NCBI GenBank assembly: GCA_963745775.1
Contig: CAVUYY010000009.1
Span: 62,001 to 126,000, forward strand
Source of the DNA: Gaiellasilicea sp963745775
GTDB lineage: Bacteria; Actinomycetota; Thermoleophilia; Gaiellales; Gaiellaceae
Reading direction: 5' to 3'
Length of the DNA stretch: 64,000 bases
A model generated the notes under the pieces. It searched no databases. It was not told the origin of the DNA and worked only from the letters and a program-made list of their open reading frames with translations. Shown here piece by piece: positions 7,962-15,438 of this stretch. The position numbers and the translations under genes are program-made. Each line of letters starts with the position of its first letter. The stretch's first letter is position 1.

Positions 7962-9319
7962 TGTTCGCCCGTGTCCTCGTGGCGAACCGCGGCGAGATCG
8001 CCGTTCGCGTGATCCGCGCGCTGCACGAGCTCGACGTCGAGGCCGTCGCGATCTACTCGACGGTCGACGCAGATTCGCTCCACGTTCGCCTGGCCGACCA
8101 GGCGGTCAAGATCGGGCCGCCGGCCGCTGCGCTGAGCTATCTGAGCATCCCGGCTGTGATCGCCGCGGCCGAGACGACGGGTTGCGAAGCGATTCACCCC
8201 GGCTACGGCTTTCTCTCCGAGAATCCCGACTTTGTGCGCGCGTGCGCCGACAACGAGCTCGTCTTCGTCGGGCCGACCGCCGAGGTGATGGAGCGGATGG
8301 GCGACAAGGCGCGTGCGAAGGAGGAGATGCGCGCGGCCGGCGTCCCGCTCGTCCCGGGTACCGAGGGGGCGGCGACGCTCGCGGAGGCGGTCGTGGCGGC
8401 GGAGGAGCTCGGCTTTCCGGTGCTCCTGAAGGCGACTGCGGGTGGCGGCGGCAAGGGAATGCGGCTCGTCCGCGAGCCGGACGAGCTCGAGGCCGCGTAC
8501 TCGACGGCGCGCAGCGAGGCCGATGCGGCTTTCGGCGACGGCTCGCTCTATGTCGAGAAGGCGATCGATCCCGCCCGGCATGTCGAGATCCAGGTGCTCT
8601 GCGATCGGCAAGGCGGTGTTCTCACTCTCGGCGAGCGCGAGTGCTCCATCCAGCGTCGGCATCAGAAGCTGATCGAGGAATCGCCCTCGCCCGCGCTCGA
8701 TCCCGAGCGCCGGGAGGAGATGGAGGCCGCCGCCGAGCGCGCCTGTCGCGCGATTGGCTACGAGAACGCGGGCACCTTCGAGTTCCTCCTTGGCCCGGAC
8801 GGCACCTTCCACTTCATCGAGCTGAACGCGCGCCTGCAGGTCGAGCATCCGGTCAGCGAGCTCGTGACCGGGATCGACGTGGTCCGCGAGCAGCTCCGGA
8901 TCGCGGCGGGCGAGCCGCTTGCGGTGACAGGGCGAGCTCCGCGTCGCGGCCACGCGCTCGAGTTCCGGCTGAACGCCGAGGATCCGGCGCGCGACTTCGC
9001 GCCTGCGCCCGGACGGATCACCCGCTTCCGGCCGCCGCTCGGCCCCGGCGTGCGAGTCGACACGTTTCTCGAGGAAGGCTCGGCGATCTCGCCCTACTAC
9101 GACTCGCTGATCGCGAAGCTGATCGTCTGGGCCGAGGATCGCGACGCGGCGATCGCACGGGGGATCCGGGCGCTCGAGGAGCTCGAGCTCGAGGGGATCC
9201 CGACGACGCGCGCGCTTGCTCTCGACGTGCTTCGCTCGCCGGAGTTCCGGAGCGGCGAGTACTCGACGAGCTTCCTCGCCGACGTGGAGGAGCGCCTGCC
9301 GGCGCTGATGCCCGCATGA
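7961..9319 (+). CDS. accC: Biotin carboxylase
   Basis: ATP-dependent carboxylation of biotin on a carrier protein, the first half-reaction of acetyl-CoA and other acyl-CoA carboxylases. Its 452 residues are full length. It begins VLVANRGEIAVRVIRA, then HPGYGFLSEN, the ATP-grasp glycine loop KATAGGGGKGMR, the GERECSIQRRHQK segment, and NARLQVEHPVSE with catalytic Glu/Arg residues. The start overlaps the biotin carrier fusion by one base, so the two are surely co-translated. No accA/accD or acyl-CoA carboxyltransferase beta gene is seen in the window. Confidence 0.96.
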   Translation: MFARVLVANRGEIAVRVIRALHELDVEAVAIYSTVDADSLHVRLADQAVKIGPPAAALSYLSIPAVIAAAETTGCEAIHPGYGFLSENPDFVRACADNELVFVGPTAEVMERMGDKARAKEEMRAAGVPLVPGTEGAATLAEAVVAAEELGFPVLLKATAGGGGKGMRLVREPDELEAAYSTARSEADAAFGDGSLYVEKAIDPARHVEIQVLCDRQGGVLTLGERECSIQRRHQKLIEESPSPALDPERREEMEAAAERACRAIGYENAGTFEFLLGPDGTFHFIELNARLQVEHPVSELVTGIDVVREQLRIAAGEPLAVTGRAPRRGHALEFRLNAEDPARDFAPAPGRITRFRPPLGPGVRVDTFLEEGSAISPYYDSLIAKLIVWAEDRDAAIARGIRALEELELEGIPTTRALALDVLRSPEFRSGEYSTSFLADVEERLPALMPA

Positions 9320-9627
9320 CCCACGACGGCCACACGATCGAGAGCGCCGAGGGTTCGGTTCGGATCACGGGCGAGGCGCTCGCGGGCCTCGTCGTCGCGG
9401 CGGCGGAGCAGGTCGGCGGGGCGAAGGTTCGGCGCCCGCGCCGTGACCTGAACGTCGTGGTCAAGGACGGCCGAGCGCACGTCAAGCTCACCCTCGCCGC
9501 GCGTTTCGGCGCGGTTCTGCCTGCGCTCGGCGAAGCCGTTCAACGCGCCGTCGCAAGTGCGGTCGGCGACGCGACCGGACTCGAGGTCGTCGGCGTGGAC
9601 GTCGCGATCGAGGAGCTCGACCGATGA
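9316..9627 (+). CDS. Asp23/Gls24 family (DUF322) protein
   Basis: A 103-residue small protein with the Asp23 core: GSVRITGEALAGLVVAAAEQV near residues 13-33, then a central beta segment VVVKDGRAHVKLTLAARFG and C-terminal amphipathic helix EAVQRAVASAVGDATGLEV ending VDVAIEEL. Members between accC and nusB are widespread in Gram-positive bacteria and are tied to envelope stress or membrane association; the biochemical role is not settled. ATG 9316 overlaps accC by four bases and its own stop overlaps nusB, so it lies inside the operon. Confidence 0.85.
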   Translation: MTHDGHTIESAEGSVRITGEALAGLVVAAAEQVGGAKVRRPRRDLNVVVKDGRAHVKLTLAARFGAVLPALGEAVQRAVASAVGDATGLEVVGVDVAIEELDR

Positions 9628-10019
9628 CCGCCACCGTCGGGAGGCGCCAGGCGCGTCGAACCGCGCTCTTCCTCCTCTACCAGTGGGATCTCACCGGCCA
9701 GCCGCTGACGACGCTGTACGAGGGCACGCCCGACGCGTTCGCCGTCGAGCTCGCGGAGGCCGTATCGGCGCGAGCGGCGGAGCTGGACGCACGGATCACC
9801 GAGGCCGCCGAGGGATGGACCGCCGATCGGCTCGGTACGCTCGAGCGGAACATCCTGCGGATCGCCATCCACGAGCTCGACGGCGAGACCGTGCCGGCGG
9901 AGGTGGCGATCAACGAGGCGGTCGTGCTGGCGAAGCGCTACGCCTCGGAGGACGCCGCGCGGCTCGTGAACGGGATCCTGGGGCGTGTGGCCAGGGAGCA
10001 GACGGAGGTGGGAGAGTGA
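9624..10019 (+). CDS. nusB: Transcription antitermination factor NusB
   Basis: RNA-binding all-helical protein that with NusE binds boxA and supports rRNA antitermination. Its 131 residues begin with the conserved GRRQARRTALFLLYQWDLTG and end with LERNILRIAIHEL, VPAEVAINEAVVLAKRYASE and RLVNGILGRVARE, all NusB hallmarks. Overlaps of 4 bases on both sides place it in the accC-Asp23-nusB-prenyltransferase operon. Start ATG 9624. Confidence 0.96.
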   Translation: MTATVGRRQARRTALFLLYQWDLTGQPLTTLYEGTPDAFAVELAEAVSARAAELDARITEAAEGWTADRLGTLERNILRIAIHELDGETVPAEVAINEAVVLAKRYASEDAARLVNGILGRVAREQTEVGE

Positions 10020-10240
10020 GCGGAAACGAGACGGAGGCGGCGCTCGGGCGGGCCGAGGAGCTGCTCGAGCGGCTGAAGACGACGCGCGAGGAGCTCGAGC
10101 GCCTTGCCGCCGCCGAGAACGCGGAGGCGGCGGTCGAGGTGCTCACGGAGCTCGCGGAGCTCGCCAAGCAGGTCGAGGTCGAGCTCGCGAAGGCGCGCGC
10201 TCAGGCGGATCGACCCTCGCAGCCGGATGCATCCTCCTGA
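10016..10240 (+). CDS. Small coiled-coil protein in the XseB position
   Basis: A 74-residue, glutamate- and alanine-rich protein, almost entirely helical by composition, with heptad-like spacing (RAEELLERLKTTREELERL). It starts at GTG 10016, overlapping nusB by four bases, and its 3' end overlaps the prenyl synthase start. In many bacteria this slot holds xseB, the exonuclease VII small subunit, which is a similar-sized two-helix coiled coil. Identity is not convincing, however, and no xseA lies beside it. I therefore leave the function open. Confidence 0.55.
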   Translation: MSGNETEAALGRAEELLERLKTTREELERLAAAENAEAAVEVLTELAELAKQVEVELAKARAQADRPSQPDASS

Positions 10241-10997
10241 CGAGCTGCGCGCGCTCGTCGAGAGCTTTCTCGACGAGCTCGAGCTGAGCCCGGAGCTCGG
10301 CGGGCTCGAGCAGGCGGTGCGCTATCCGCTCGAGTCCGGTGGGAAGCGGATCCGCCCGGTGCTCTGCCTTGCCGTCGGCGAGGCGGCTGGCTGCGAGCCG
10401 GAGCGCTGCCTTCCGGCCGCTGCGGCGGTCGAGCTCGTGCACACGTTCTCGCTCGTCCACGACGACCTGCCAGCCCTCGACGACGACGACGAGCGTCGCG
10501 GCCGGCCGAGCGCACACATCGCGTACGGAGAGGGCGTCGCGGTGCTCGCCGGCGACGCGCTCCTGGCGGAGGCCTTCCGGCTCGCGCTCTCGTATCCGAC
10601 GCCGGCGGTCGGCCGGGAGCTCGCGAGCGCGACCCTCGGGATGATCGGCGGGCAGTACCTCGACGTGACGGGCTCGCAGAACGATCTCGCGAGCCTGCAC
10701 CGGCTGAAGACGGGCGCCCTCTTCTCGGCCGCTGTCGGGATGGCGCTCTCGGCGGCCGAGCTCCCGGCGGAGGAACAGCCGGTGTGGCGCGCGTTCGGCG
10801 CCGAGCTCGGCCTGCTCTTTCAGATCGTGGACGACGTGCTCGACGGAGACGGCTTTGCGCTCGAGCACGGTGCCGAGGGCGCGCGAGCGCTCGGAGACGA
10901 AGCCGCCGAACGCGCGCAGGAGCGGCTGGAAGCGATCCCGGCCGACACCTCGGTCCTCGCCGAGCTCGTCGCCGGCCTCGCCGCCCGCACGGCCTGA
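10227..10997 (+). CDS. ispA: Short-chain polyprenyl diphosphate synthase (IspA-like)
   Basis: Condenses IPP with allylic diphosphates to make farnesyl or geranylgeranyl diphosphate for quinone, carotenoid and undecaprenyl lipids. The 256-residue chain has GGKRIRPVLCLAVGEAAG near residue 36, the first Asp-rich motif in LVHDDLPALDDDDERRG, GQYLDVTG in the middle, and second motif FQIVDDVLD near residue 205. The HTFSLVHDDLPALD region resembles bacterial IspA (C15) more than long-chain enzymes, but product length cannot be fixed by eye. ATG 10227 overlaps the previous gene by 14 bases. Confidence 0.88.
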   Translation: MHPPDELRALVESFLDELELSPELGGLEQAVRYPLESGGKRIRPVLCLAVGEAAGCEPERCLPAAAAVELVHTFSLVHDDLPALDDDDERRGRPSAHIAYGEGVAVLAGDALLAEAFRLALSYPTPAVGRELASATLGMIGGQYLDVTGSQNDLASLHRLKTGALFSAAVGMALSAAELPAEEQPVWRAFGAELGLLFQIVDDVLDGDGFALEHGAEGARALGDEAAERAQERLEAIPADTSVLAELVAGLAARTA

Positions 10998-11020
10998 TTG
11001 TTTCTGTTTCGGCACGAAGT

Positions 11021-11038
11021 CGTCACGCGGCCGTGACG
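11021..11038 (+). terminator. Candidate hairpin terminator after the accC-ispA operon
   Basis: CGTCACG and CGTGACG form a perfect 7-bp stem around a 4-base loop, 24 bases after the prenyl synthase stop. Only a weak T-rich stretch (GTTTCCTC) follows, as is common in GC-rich actinobacteria. The location at the operon end supports the call. Confidence 0.5.
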
Positions 11039-11107
11039 GTTTCCTCGATAGCGTTTCGGTAGGGACACCCGGGGTGCCCCTGGGGGCACGTACGGAGGAT
11101 TCGTCCC

Positions 11108-11147
11108 CTCAGGCGATCCCGGGCGAGAGGACGCTGGCTCATGCGAG
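11108..11147 (+). repeat. Dispersed repeat family, variant form 1
   Basis: CTCAGG followed by CGGGCGAGAGGACGCTGG and CTCATGCG. It shares the ends of the better-conserved copies at 15292 and 17125 (CTCRGG ... ACRCTGGCNCA) and the CGGGCGAGAG core of the copy at 12447. It lies in the 184-base gap before the deaminase gene. Homology to the main repeat is suggestive rather than certain. Confidence 0.4.
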
Positions 11148-11181
11148 TGAGGTTGGTGGGCGTGGTCGTAGACTCGGCGTC

Positions 11182-11817
11182 GTGACGTGGTCAGCCGACT
11201 GGGGACGTGTCGAGGCTCCGTGGCGTGCGTCATTCCACTTGGCGTGGGCGGCGTTCGCTGCCGGCACGGTCCCCGTCGGAGCGGTCGTAGTCGACGAAGC
11301 CGGACGAATCGTCGCAGAGGGCCGGAACCGCATCTTCAATGACGCGGCGCCGGCGGGGCAACTTGCGGCCACGCGTCTCGCTCACGCCGAACTCAACGCA
11401 CTCGCGCAGCTCTCGAACGCTCGACGTTGGGACACCTTCACCCTCTACACGACCCTCGAGCCCTGCCCGCTGTGCGTCGCCGCCACCTCGATCGCCTCGG
11501 TCGGACGGATCGTGTATGCGGGGAGCGACGTCCACAGTGGCGGCAGTGCGTTGGTCGACGCCGATCTCGTCACGCCTCGTCCTCTGAACGTGACGATTGA
11601 CGGCCCGCTCGAGTCTTCGCTCGAGTCACTGGGCGCAGCGCTGCACCTTGCGTTCTTCTTGTCGCACGACACAGGCAACTCGAACGCGCTGATCGGAACC
11701 TATCGCGACCGCCGACCCGACCTCTTCCCCCTCGCGGCGACGCTAATCGACCATCGAACAAGGGCTCGTCTCGAGGACGCCTTGGTCGCGCTCGATGAGT
11801 CGTCGCGCCGCGACTGA
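11182..11817 (+). CDS. Cytidine/deoxycytidylate deaminase family protein (nucleoside deaminase)
   Basis: A zinc-dependent deaminase fold: HAELNAL supplies the zinc histidine and the proton-shuttling glutamate (about residue 73), and TTLEPCPLCVAA supplies the two cysteines about 30 residues later. This is the tRNA-adenosine/guanine deaminase subclass by its EPCPLC spelling. At 211 residues it is longer than TadA (about 150-170). The extra C-terminal ~85 residues (HDTGNSNALIGTYRDRRPDLF) do not look like a known domain to me. GTG 11182 is chosen as start because the preceding 180 bases carry hairpin and repeat sequence. It is monocistronic; the substrate is unknown. Confidence 0.75.
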   Translation: MTWSADWGRVEAPWRASFHLAWAAFAAGTVPVGAVVVDEAGRIVAEGRNRIFNDAAPAGQLAATRLAHAELNALAQLSNARRWDTFTLYTTLEPCPLCVAATSIASVGRIVYAGSDVHSGGSALVDADLVTPRPLNVTIDGPLESSLESLGAALHLAFFLSHDTGNSNALIGTYRDRRPDLFPLAATLIDHRTRARLEDALVALDESSRRD

Positions 11818-11927
11818 CGCAACTGGCTCAGGAAACAATGCCGAACGTCAAGGCGCTACCGCCTGAGTAGCGTGATCGTGAGGCAGAACGCGCTAGAGGA
11901 CTCCAGCCACGAAGCCGGACAGTCAAC

Positions 11928-12299
11928 TCAGGGAGACGGGGCGATGCTTGAATGACGGCTCGCGACCTGCCAACGCCCGTTTCGCTTGACCCAGACGTCG
12001 GTCACGTAGAAGACGGTGCTGAGGTCCTGTCCCTTGAAGGTCGCCTTCTGCCGGTATCGCGAGTTCGAGACGGCCGCGCCGCCGTACACGTGGATGTCGG
12101 AGTCGAGGTACTCGAACTCCTCGATGTCATAGTCCGGCACCATCGCCAGCCAGCCCTCTCGGTCGACGAAACCGAGGCGCGCGCTGATTAAGACGTATTC
12201 GTCGCCGAGTATCTCGTCGAGAGCTGGTTCGTCCTTGCGGCTCGCGGCCTCCATCCAACGCTGCTGGACGTCCCGGATTTCCTGCTCAGCCTGGTCCAT
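11928..12299 (-). CDS. SnoaL-like / DUF4440 NTF2-fold protein
   Basis: A 123-residue protein of the nuclear transport factor 2 fold. The helical start EQEIRDVQQRWMEAASRKDE is followed by LDEILGDEYVLIS, and the sheet ends in DVWVKRNGRWQVASRHSS, typical of DUF4440/SnoaL-like proteins. This fold serves enzymes and ligand-binding proteins, so the role is unassigned. It is on the minus strand, isolated, with about 110 bases of uninformative sequence separating it from the deaminase and 383 bases from the cupin gene. Confidence 0.8.
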   Translation of the reverse strand: MDQAEQEIRDVQQRWMEAASRKDEPALDEILGDEYVLISARLGFVDREGWLAMVPDYDIEEFEYLDSDIHVYGGAAVSNSRYRQKATFKGQDLSTVFYVTDVWVKRNGRWQVASRHSSIAPSP

Positions 12300-12446
12300 C
12301 GGCCGCGCCTGTCATCGCAGTCGTGACGTAGTCGCCGCTCACGTCATCAGCTTCGCATACCGGCCGTGGCAACTCGGCCACACTGAGCAGCGTGGATCAA
12401 TAGGGCGGACGACGCGGCGCTAAGGCTGCCGTCTTGATCGAGCGGT

Positions 12447-12476
12447 CACTCGGGCGAGAGCACGCTCGCCCATCTC
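12447..12476 (+). repeat. Dispersed repeat family, variant form 2
   Basis: CACTCGGGCGAGAGCACGCT then CGCCCATCTC. It shares the CGGGCGAGAGNACGCT core with the copy at 11108 and the general layout of those at 15292 and 17125. Low similarity; membership of the family is tentative. Confidence 0.35.
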
Positions 12477-12560
12477 AGCGTTACGTGGGTCGAATATCGC
12501 CGCAGGTCGACAGGCATGGCAGAGATGCGACGGGCCGACGAGTCAGATGTCGAGCGGACA

Positions 12561-12576
12561 ACCCTACTAGTAGGGT
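12561..12576. promoter_or_regulatory. Perfect 16-bp palindrome, possible operator
   Basis: ACCCTACTAGTAGGGT reads the same on both strands. It lies 107 bases upstream of the cupin start in locally AT-richer DNA. Dimeric regulators bind such sites, but no regulator gene is adjacent, so the partner is unknown. Confidence 0.45.
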
Positions 12577-12682
12577 CCAGCGAAACGATGTAGACGTTAA
12601 TTCAAGCGGGTTCGGAGAGCAGCGCGGGTCCCGCCTACCTCAGCCGGAGCGGCAAAACACCTCACGCCTCTAGGCTCGCGGC

Positions 12683-13147
12683 ATGAAGATCTTCAATCTC
12701 AACGCAGACGAGTGGGATCGCACGGAAGAGCGCGAGGGCTGGCGCTTCAAGGACGCCTGGGTCGGCGCGCACACCGACGCCGAGCTGATCGGCGCGAGCA
12801 TGTACGAGGTCGAGCCGGGTAACAAGCAGGGGCCATTTCACACCCACCACGCGAACGAGGAATGGGTGATCGTCCTCCGCGGCGAGCCGACGCTGCGCAC
12901 GCACGAGGGCGAGCAGCAGCTGCGCCAGGGCGACGTCGTCGCGTTCCCGCGCGGCAAGGAGGGCGCGCACCAGATCCGCAACGACACGGACGCGCCCGTC
13001 CGCGTCCTCATGCTCTCCACGCTGATCGCGCCGGACATCGTCGAGTACCTCGACACCGGCAAGATCGGCGCGCGGAGCGTCGCCGGCGAGTTGATCATCT
13101 TCGCTCGCCCGGGGCCCGAGCTCGAATATTGGGAGGACGAGGACTAG
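12683..13147 (+). CDS. Cupin domain protein
   Basis: A 154-residue single-domain cupin. Motif 1 is PFHTHHANEEWVIVLRGE (about residues 52-69), with two His and a Glu as likely metal ligands. Motif 2, QGDVVAFPRGKEGAHQIRN, carries the third histidine. The C-terminal ARPGPELEYWEDED tail is typical of small actinobacterial cupins. Such proteins may be sugar-binding, isomerases or dioxygenase-like, and nothing nearby fixes the substrate. ATG 12683. A hairpin follows the stop. Confidence 0.85.
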   Translation: MKIFNLNADEWDRTEEREGWRFKDAWVGAHTDAELIGASMYEVEPGNKQGPFHTHHANEEWVIVLRGEPTLRTHEGEQQLRQGDVVAFPRGKEGAHQIRNDTDAPVRVLMLSTLIAPDIVEYLDTGKIGARSVAGELIIFARPGPELEYWEDED

Positions 13148-13176
13148 CAGGCCGGGCGTCATTGCCGCGCGCTGGC

Positions 13177-13216
13177 GCACCAAAGGGGCCCGTCGCCGGA
13201 GCCCCCTTCGGTGTTT
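13177..13216 (+). terminator. Candidate terminator after the cupin gene
   Basis: The arms ACCAAAGGGGC and GCCCCCTTCGGT can pair with small mismatches around a GTCGCCGG loop and are followed by GTTTAGG. It lies between convergent genes (cupin forward, hydrolase reverse) and may serve both. Confidence 0.55.
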
Positions 13217-13234
13217 AGGTCTTCGGGCTACTGA

Positions 13235-14080
13235 CTAAGCCGGGACAGCCGCGCTCGGCAGTTCGGCCCCGGAAGCACGGGCCACCGCCCACTCCAACGC
13301 ATAGTCGGCGACCGCCTCCCACCCGTCCGCACCACACGTCCAGTGGTCGCGGCCTTCGAACTCGAAGTACTCGGTGATCGCGTCTTCGCCCTTGTAGTGC
13401 TTCGCGTTCGACTTGTTCACTGACGGCGGCATGATGTGATCCTCGCTGCCGCCGATGAACAGGAGCGGCGCGCGGTTCGGGTTCTTGTAGTTCACCCACG
13501 TCTCCTGGTGGCCTGGCTTGAAGTTCGCGATCAGCCCGTAGGCCCAGATCCAGTTGCCGGGTGCAGGGATGTGGTATCGGTCATAGACCCTGCGCGAGTC
13601 CTCCTCGCTGAGCGTGTTCGTGAAGGCGTAGTGGAACTCGTCATGGGTGAACCCGAACGCCTTGTGCCGGTTCCGAGGATCTTTGAGGGCCGGGAACAGC
13701 GACTTGATCTGCGAGAGCGGAGAGACGCGAACGCCCTCCGTCGGTGCCGAGTCGATTGCCACGCCGGCCGCGCTGCAGCCGCGGTCTAACAAGAGCTGGG
13801 TCAACGTCCCGCCGAACGAGTGGCCCATGATGATCGGAGGCGTATCGAGCTCCGTGATCGCTTCTGCGATGTGTGCGACGGTCGCCGGAACGGTCGCTGT
13901 GGCGATCGCTGTCGAATCCTCACGGAGCGCCTCGACCTCCACCTCGAAGCCCGGGTACGTCGGGGTGACGACCTTGTACCCCTTGCCCTCGTAGTAGGGA
14001 ACCCACTGCTCCCAGCTCCTGGGTGTCATCCAGAGCCCATGGATCAGGACGATCGTGTCGGGCGCGGTTCCGTTCGACAT
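13235..14080 (-). CDS. Alpha/beta hydrolase
   Basis: A cytosolic alpha/beta-fold hydrolase of about 281 residues. The oxyanion segment IVLIHGLWMTPRSW is near the start, the nucleophile elbow is GHSFGG (IIMGHSFGGTL), the acid is probably the Asp of GGSEDHIMPP, and the His is in EGRDHWT. Start 14080 is chosen because GGAGGAAACATG gives a strong ribosome site; upstream in-frame codons lack one. It is divergent from an HxlR regulator with 70 bases between, the usual setup where the regulator controls the enzyme. The substrate is unknown. Confidence 0.88.
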   Translation of the reverse strand: MSNGTAPDTIVLIHGLWMTPRSWEQWVPYYEGKGYKVVTPTYPGFEVEVEALREDSTAIATATVPATVAHIAEAITELDTPPIIMGHSFGGTLTQLLLDRGCSAAGVAIDSAPTEGVRVSPLSQIKSLFPALKDPRNRHKAFGFTHDEFHYAFTNTLSEEDSRRVYDRYHIPAPGNWIWAYGLIANFKPGHQETWVNYKNPNRAPLLFIGGSEDHIMPPSVNKSNAKHYKGEDAITEYFEFEGRDHWTCGADGWEAVADYALEWAVARASGAELPSAAVPA

Positions 14081-14100
14081 GTTTCCTCCACGGCTAGTCA

Positions 14101-14147
14101 GTTGCGTGACACAACCGACCCTACAAAAGCCACTATCGTCATGCAAC
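14101..14147. promoter_or_regulatory. Candidate HxlR operator in the divergent promoter
   Basis: GTTGCGTGAC (14101-14110) and GTCATGCAAC (14138-14147) are inverted copies of each other at 9 of 10 positions, centred between the hydrolase and HxlR genes. The second arm ends three bases before the GTG at 14151, so occupancy could repress the regulator as well as the hydrolase. Confidence 0.5.
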
Positions 14148-14150
14148 TAA

Positions 14151-14621
14151 GTGCGTATCCTAACGTCCGTGCTCAAGAGGGATTACATCGGTCAGGACTC
14201 GTGCTCAGTCGCGCGGACGTTGGAGATCATCGGTGATCGCTGGACCTGGCTGCTGATCCGTGACGCTTTTCTTGGGCTGTCGAAGTTCGCGGCGTTTCGA
14301 GAGAGCCTCGGCATCGCCCCGAACGTCCTTCAGGACCGTCTGGCACGGCTCGCAAAGGAAGGGATCTTCGAGCGCGTCTTGTATTGCGAGCGCCCAGCAC
14401 GGTTCGAATACCGACTGACGGAGAAGGGCTCTGACCTCTTCACCGCGCTGAACGCATTACGGCAGTGGGGCGATCAATACCTCTGTGCCGAGCCGATGCG
14501 TCTGTTGCGAGTCAAAGCCACCGAGACACCTGTGATCGCTGCGCTCGTCCCGCAGGGAACACCCGCTCTTGCAAACGAAGAGATCGAACTCGTTCCTGGG
14601 CCGGGTTTCCCTTCCGACTAG
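14151..14621 (+). CDS. HxlR-family winged-helix transcriptional regulator
   Basis: A small MarR/HxlR type DNA-binding protein. CSVARTLEIIGDRWTWLLIR near residue 18 is the family signature, then the helix-turn-helix LGIAPNVLQDRLARLAKEGI and wing YRLTEKGSDL. With about 156 residues it exceeds the usual 110-140 by a C-terminal tail (LVPGPGFPSD). GTG 14151 or GTG 14169 could be the start; the second leaves a more typical N-terminus. It is divergent from the hydrolase it probably regulates. Confidence 0.88.
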   Translation: MRILTSVLKRDYIGQDSCSVARTLEIIGDRWTWLLIRDAFLGLSKFAAFRESLGIAPNVLQDRLARLAKEGIFERVLYCERPARFEYRLTEKGSDLFTALNALRQWGDQYLCAEPMRLLRVKATETPVIAALVPQGTPALANEEIELVPGPGFPSD

Positions 14622-14631
14622 CTCCGCGTTC

Positions 14632-14662
14632 AAGGGACATTCGTGCACACTCGCGCAGGCCA
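14632..14662 (+). repeat. Dispersed repeat family, third copy (diverged)
   Basis: AAGGGACATTCGTGCACACT followed by CGCGCAGGCCA. It shares GGGACATTC and the ACACTSGCSCAG end with the copies at 15292 and 17125. It marks the point where the squalene-cyclase-like gene on the minus strand loses its homology. Confidence 0.55.
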
Positions 14663-14669
14663 GGGGCCC

Positions 14670-15234
14670 TGGTTCCGATCTGCAGGTTCTCGAGCACGTT
14701 CAAGGTCGTGTGGAACGAGCTGTGAACGCTGTTTGGGTAGTTCCGCATGTGGCAGTTCCATCCGCCGTCGTCAAACTGCGCGGTCAGCACTGCCTCGCTG
14801 AGCAGTGGGAGCCGCGGATCGTCTGCGAGGAAGTGCGCTCCGAGGCCGAGCGCAAAGCCGAGATGACACAGGTCGACGCGCTTTAGCAGCGAATCGACGT
14901 TCGCGCCCTCAGGGACGAACTTGTCGAGGAGTCGCTCGATCGGCGCGCGCCCGGCCGGGTGCCCTCCGGGCAGCCCGAGCGCAACGAGCAACAGCAAAGT
15001 CCACGTTGAGGCCGTCCAGCGCCCCGCCGGCCACTCGCCATCGGCCCCCTGGCGCGCGAGCAAGTCGGCAACCCAGCCGCCCCTCATCGTCTGGCGTCGC
15101 TCCCGCTCCCACGTCTCGACCGGCTCGTCCAGCAGGTCCCGCATCACCTGCCAGCGGATTGCAGGGTCGCCGTCGAGAAGCCAATTCACCACCGACTCTT
15201 CACTCGCCATCAGACGCCCCAGATCTTCCTTCAT
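14670..15234 (-). pseudogene. Truncated squalene/prenyltransferase-cyclase-like protein
   Basis: The minus strand encodes the first ~180 residues of the alpha/alpha-barrel protein usually annotated as squalene cyclase-like: NWLLDGDPAIRWQVMRDLL, GWVADLLARQGADGEWPAGR, STWTLLLLVALGLPGG, VDLCHLGFALGLGA, FDDGGWNCHMRNYP and SSFHTTLNVLENL. Full-length relatives run to about 310 residues. Here homology stops at the dispersed repeat at 14632-14662, and the frame then runs antisense into the HxlR gene. This looks like real loss of the C-terminal half. Start is ATG 15234 or 15210. Confidence 0.7.
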
Positions 15235-15291
15235 CAGTCGCAACGACACAACACGAGGCGATGATGGCTCGGAACTACCCGATCTCGCTCG

Positions 15292-15313
15292 GGGGACATT
15301 CCCGAACGCTGGC
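15292..15313 (+). repeat. Dispersed repeat family, well-conserved copy A
   Basis: The 22-base sequence GGGGACATTCCCGAACGCTG + GC matches copy B at 17125 at 21 of 22 positions. It lies in the ~200-base gap between the truncated cyclase-like gene and the PhoX gene, where I see no other feature. Confidence 0.8.
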
Positions 15314-15438
15314 GCATGCGACGCGGCGAGGAGCGGTCGCCAGTCCGGAACGGCACGTTCACCGCGCGGTAGCCCATGCGGGTCGGCGCGTTCCGGAGGA
15401 TCGGGTCGACTGCAACAGACCGTCGTCAGGGGAGGAAC

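Larger units (their letters stand above)
12300..12682. other. 383-base intergenic stretch between NTF2-like and cupin genes
   Basis: No coding potential that I can support. It contains a variant dispersed repeat (12447-12476) and a perfect 16-base palindrome (12561-12576) flanked by relatively AT-rich sequence (GATGTAGACGTTAATTC). It likely holds promoters for one or both neighbours, which are transcribed away from it. Confidence 0.6.

Noticed and set aside
14388..14412. GGTTCGAATACC resembles a tRNA T-arm
   Set aside because: It lies inside the HxlR coding sequence (ARFEYRL), and no acceptor stem, anticodon arm or D-arm can be formed around it. I saw no convincing tRNA in any gap.
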